Origin: JBBITI01 sp037440885
GTDB lineage: Bacteria; Chloroflexota; Dehalococcoidia; Dehalococcoidales; UBA2162
DNA length: 30,753 bases
Reading direction: 5' to 3'
Assembly: GCA_037440885.1 (NCBI GenBank)
Contig: JBBITI010000032.1
Span: forward strand, 1-30,753
Each line of letters begins with the position of its first letter. Within the stretch, counting starts at the first letter, position 1. Both the position numbers and the translations under genes were made by a program. Shown here one piece after another: positions 30,231-30,753 of this stretch. Under the pieces are notes generated by a model. That model had not been told where the DNA came from. It saw only the letters and a program-made list of their open reading frames with translations, and did no database searches.

Positions 30231-30753
30231 ATGGCAGCAGAAAAGGATATTTTAAACGTTGATCTGCCGATCGGGCTCTGGATGATGCTCCGCCGCACCA
30301 GCAGGCTGATCGCCAAGTCGCGACAACGTGAACTGGCCAAATACGATATTTCAGACGACGCTTCCGCAGTACTGTTTACCGTATCTTTCCTGGGCCGGCA
30401 GGCGATTCCGGCAACCATTTCGAAATACCTGTTCCTCGAAAGACACAGCGTCTCCCAGCTTTTAACCCGCATGGAAAAAGACGACCTGATCCGGCGCGTG
30501 CGTGACCTCGAACGGAAAAATTACGTACGGATCGAACTGACTCCGAAGGGTCACGATGCTTTTAAAAAATCAAGTAAACAGCGTTCCACCAAACCTATCA
30601 TTTCAACTCTGAGTGACGAAGAACAACAGCGGGCCTGGTCATACCTTGCCAGACTGCGCTACCGAGCAATTAAAAAATTAGGGCTTCGAAGCCCGCTACT
30701 TTATCCGCCGTCCAACCGGCAAACCGTAATCGACACCTATAATAAGGCAGAAG
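30231..30753 (+). CDS. MarR family transcriptional regulator (3' end outside window)
   Basis: A reading frame of at least 174 codons from ATG at 30231, open to the right edge with no stop. The winged-helix core is clear: 'DASAVLFTVSFLGRQAIPATI' (helices 2-3), the recognition helix 'SKYLFLERHSVSQLLTRMEKD', and the wing 'DLIRRVRDLERKNYVRIELTPKGHDAF'. MarR proteins are dimeric and usually release DNA on binding a small phenolic or acyl ligand. A G-rich stretch (GGGAG, then GGGGGA) precedes the ATG. The tail after about residue 150 is longer than in typical MarR proteins. It diverges from the MmgE-to-crotonase operon and is the natural candidate for its control. Confidence 0.92.
   Translation, partial: MAAEKDILNVDLPIGLWMMLRRTSRLIAKSRQRELAKYDISDDASAVLFTVSFLGRQAIPATISKYLFLERHSVSQLLTRMEKDDLIRRVRDLERKNYVRIELTPKGHDAFKKSSKQRSTKPIISTLSDEEQQRAWSYLARLRYRAIKKLGLRSPLLYPPSNRQTVIDTYNKAE

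Overview
The window reads as chromosomal DNA of an anaerobic or microaerophilic bacterium. The gene set fits the Chloroflexota, most likely a Dehalococcoidia-like lineage: HerA/NurA with a small conserved partner, tungsten-type aldehyde ferredoxin oxidoreductases (AORs), rubrerythrin, the MEP isoprenoid pathway and a TIGR04076 protein. This taxonomic call is inference; no rRNA or tRNA gene is present. About 28 protein genes are supported and coding density is high.

Left part (1-7.3 kb). A forward run of a small hypothetical gene, a GNAT acetyltransferase and serS is followed by a reverse glutaredoxin-like gene and, diverging from it, a forward pair (Smr domain, TIGR04076). A reverse signalling operon comes next: MerR-like HTH, multi-PAS histidine kinase, REC-HD-GYP regulator, CheY-like receiver. 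The HTH and kinase genes share one base (TAATG).

Middle part (7.3-13.3 kb). One long reverse operon runs from a good promoter at 13247-13275 to an intrinsic terminator at 7301-7336. It encodes a NurA-like nuclease, a 193-residue partner protein, a HerA-like ATPase, RsmA, IspE and rubrerythrin. It couples putative DNA-end processing to housekeeping functions. The nuclease carries a four-cysteine cluster.

Right part (13.3-30.75 kb). This is a catabolic, low-potential redox region. Two paralogous forward SDR dehydrogenases flank a reverse flavoprotein-ferredoxin pair. The second SDR is followed by an AOR with an almost pure Gly/Pro N-terminal tract. Facing it, a likely seven-gene reverse operon encodes MmgE/PrpD, a COG1751-type protein, a family-5 solute-binding lipoprotein, a zinc alcohol dehydrogenase, a second AOR, an old-yellow-enzyme/dienoyl-CoA-reductase-like flavoprotein and an atypical crotonase. 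A MarR-family gene diverges from this operon and runs off the right end.

Together these genes suggest uptake or sensing of a substrate, oxidation of alcohol to aldehyde to acid, CoA-ester-type hydration or reduction, and electron transfer through ferredoxin and flavins. The substrate cannot be read from the sequence. The 321-bp MmgE-MarR intergenic region is full of dyads. One of them, a 7-6-7 inverted repeat GATAG..CTATC, recurs 16.7 kb away upstream of the first SDR, and a half-site lies just above a perfect-consensus promoter of the flavoprotein-ferredoxin pair. This points to one regulon spanning the whole right half.
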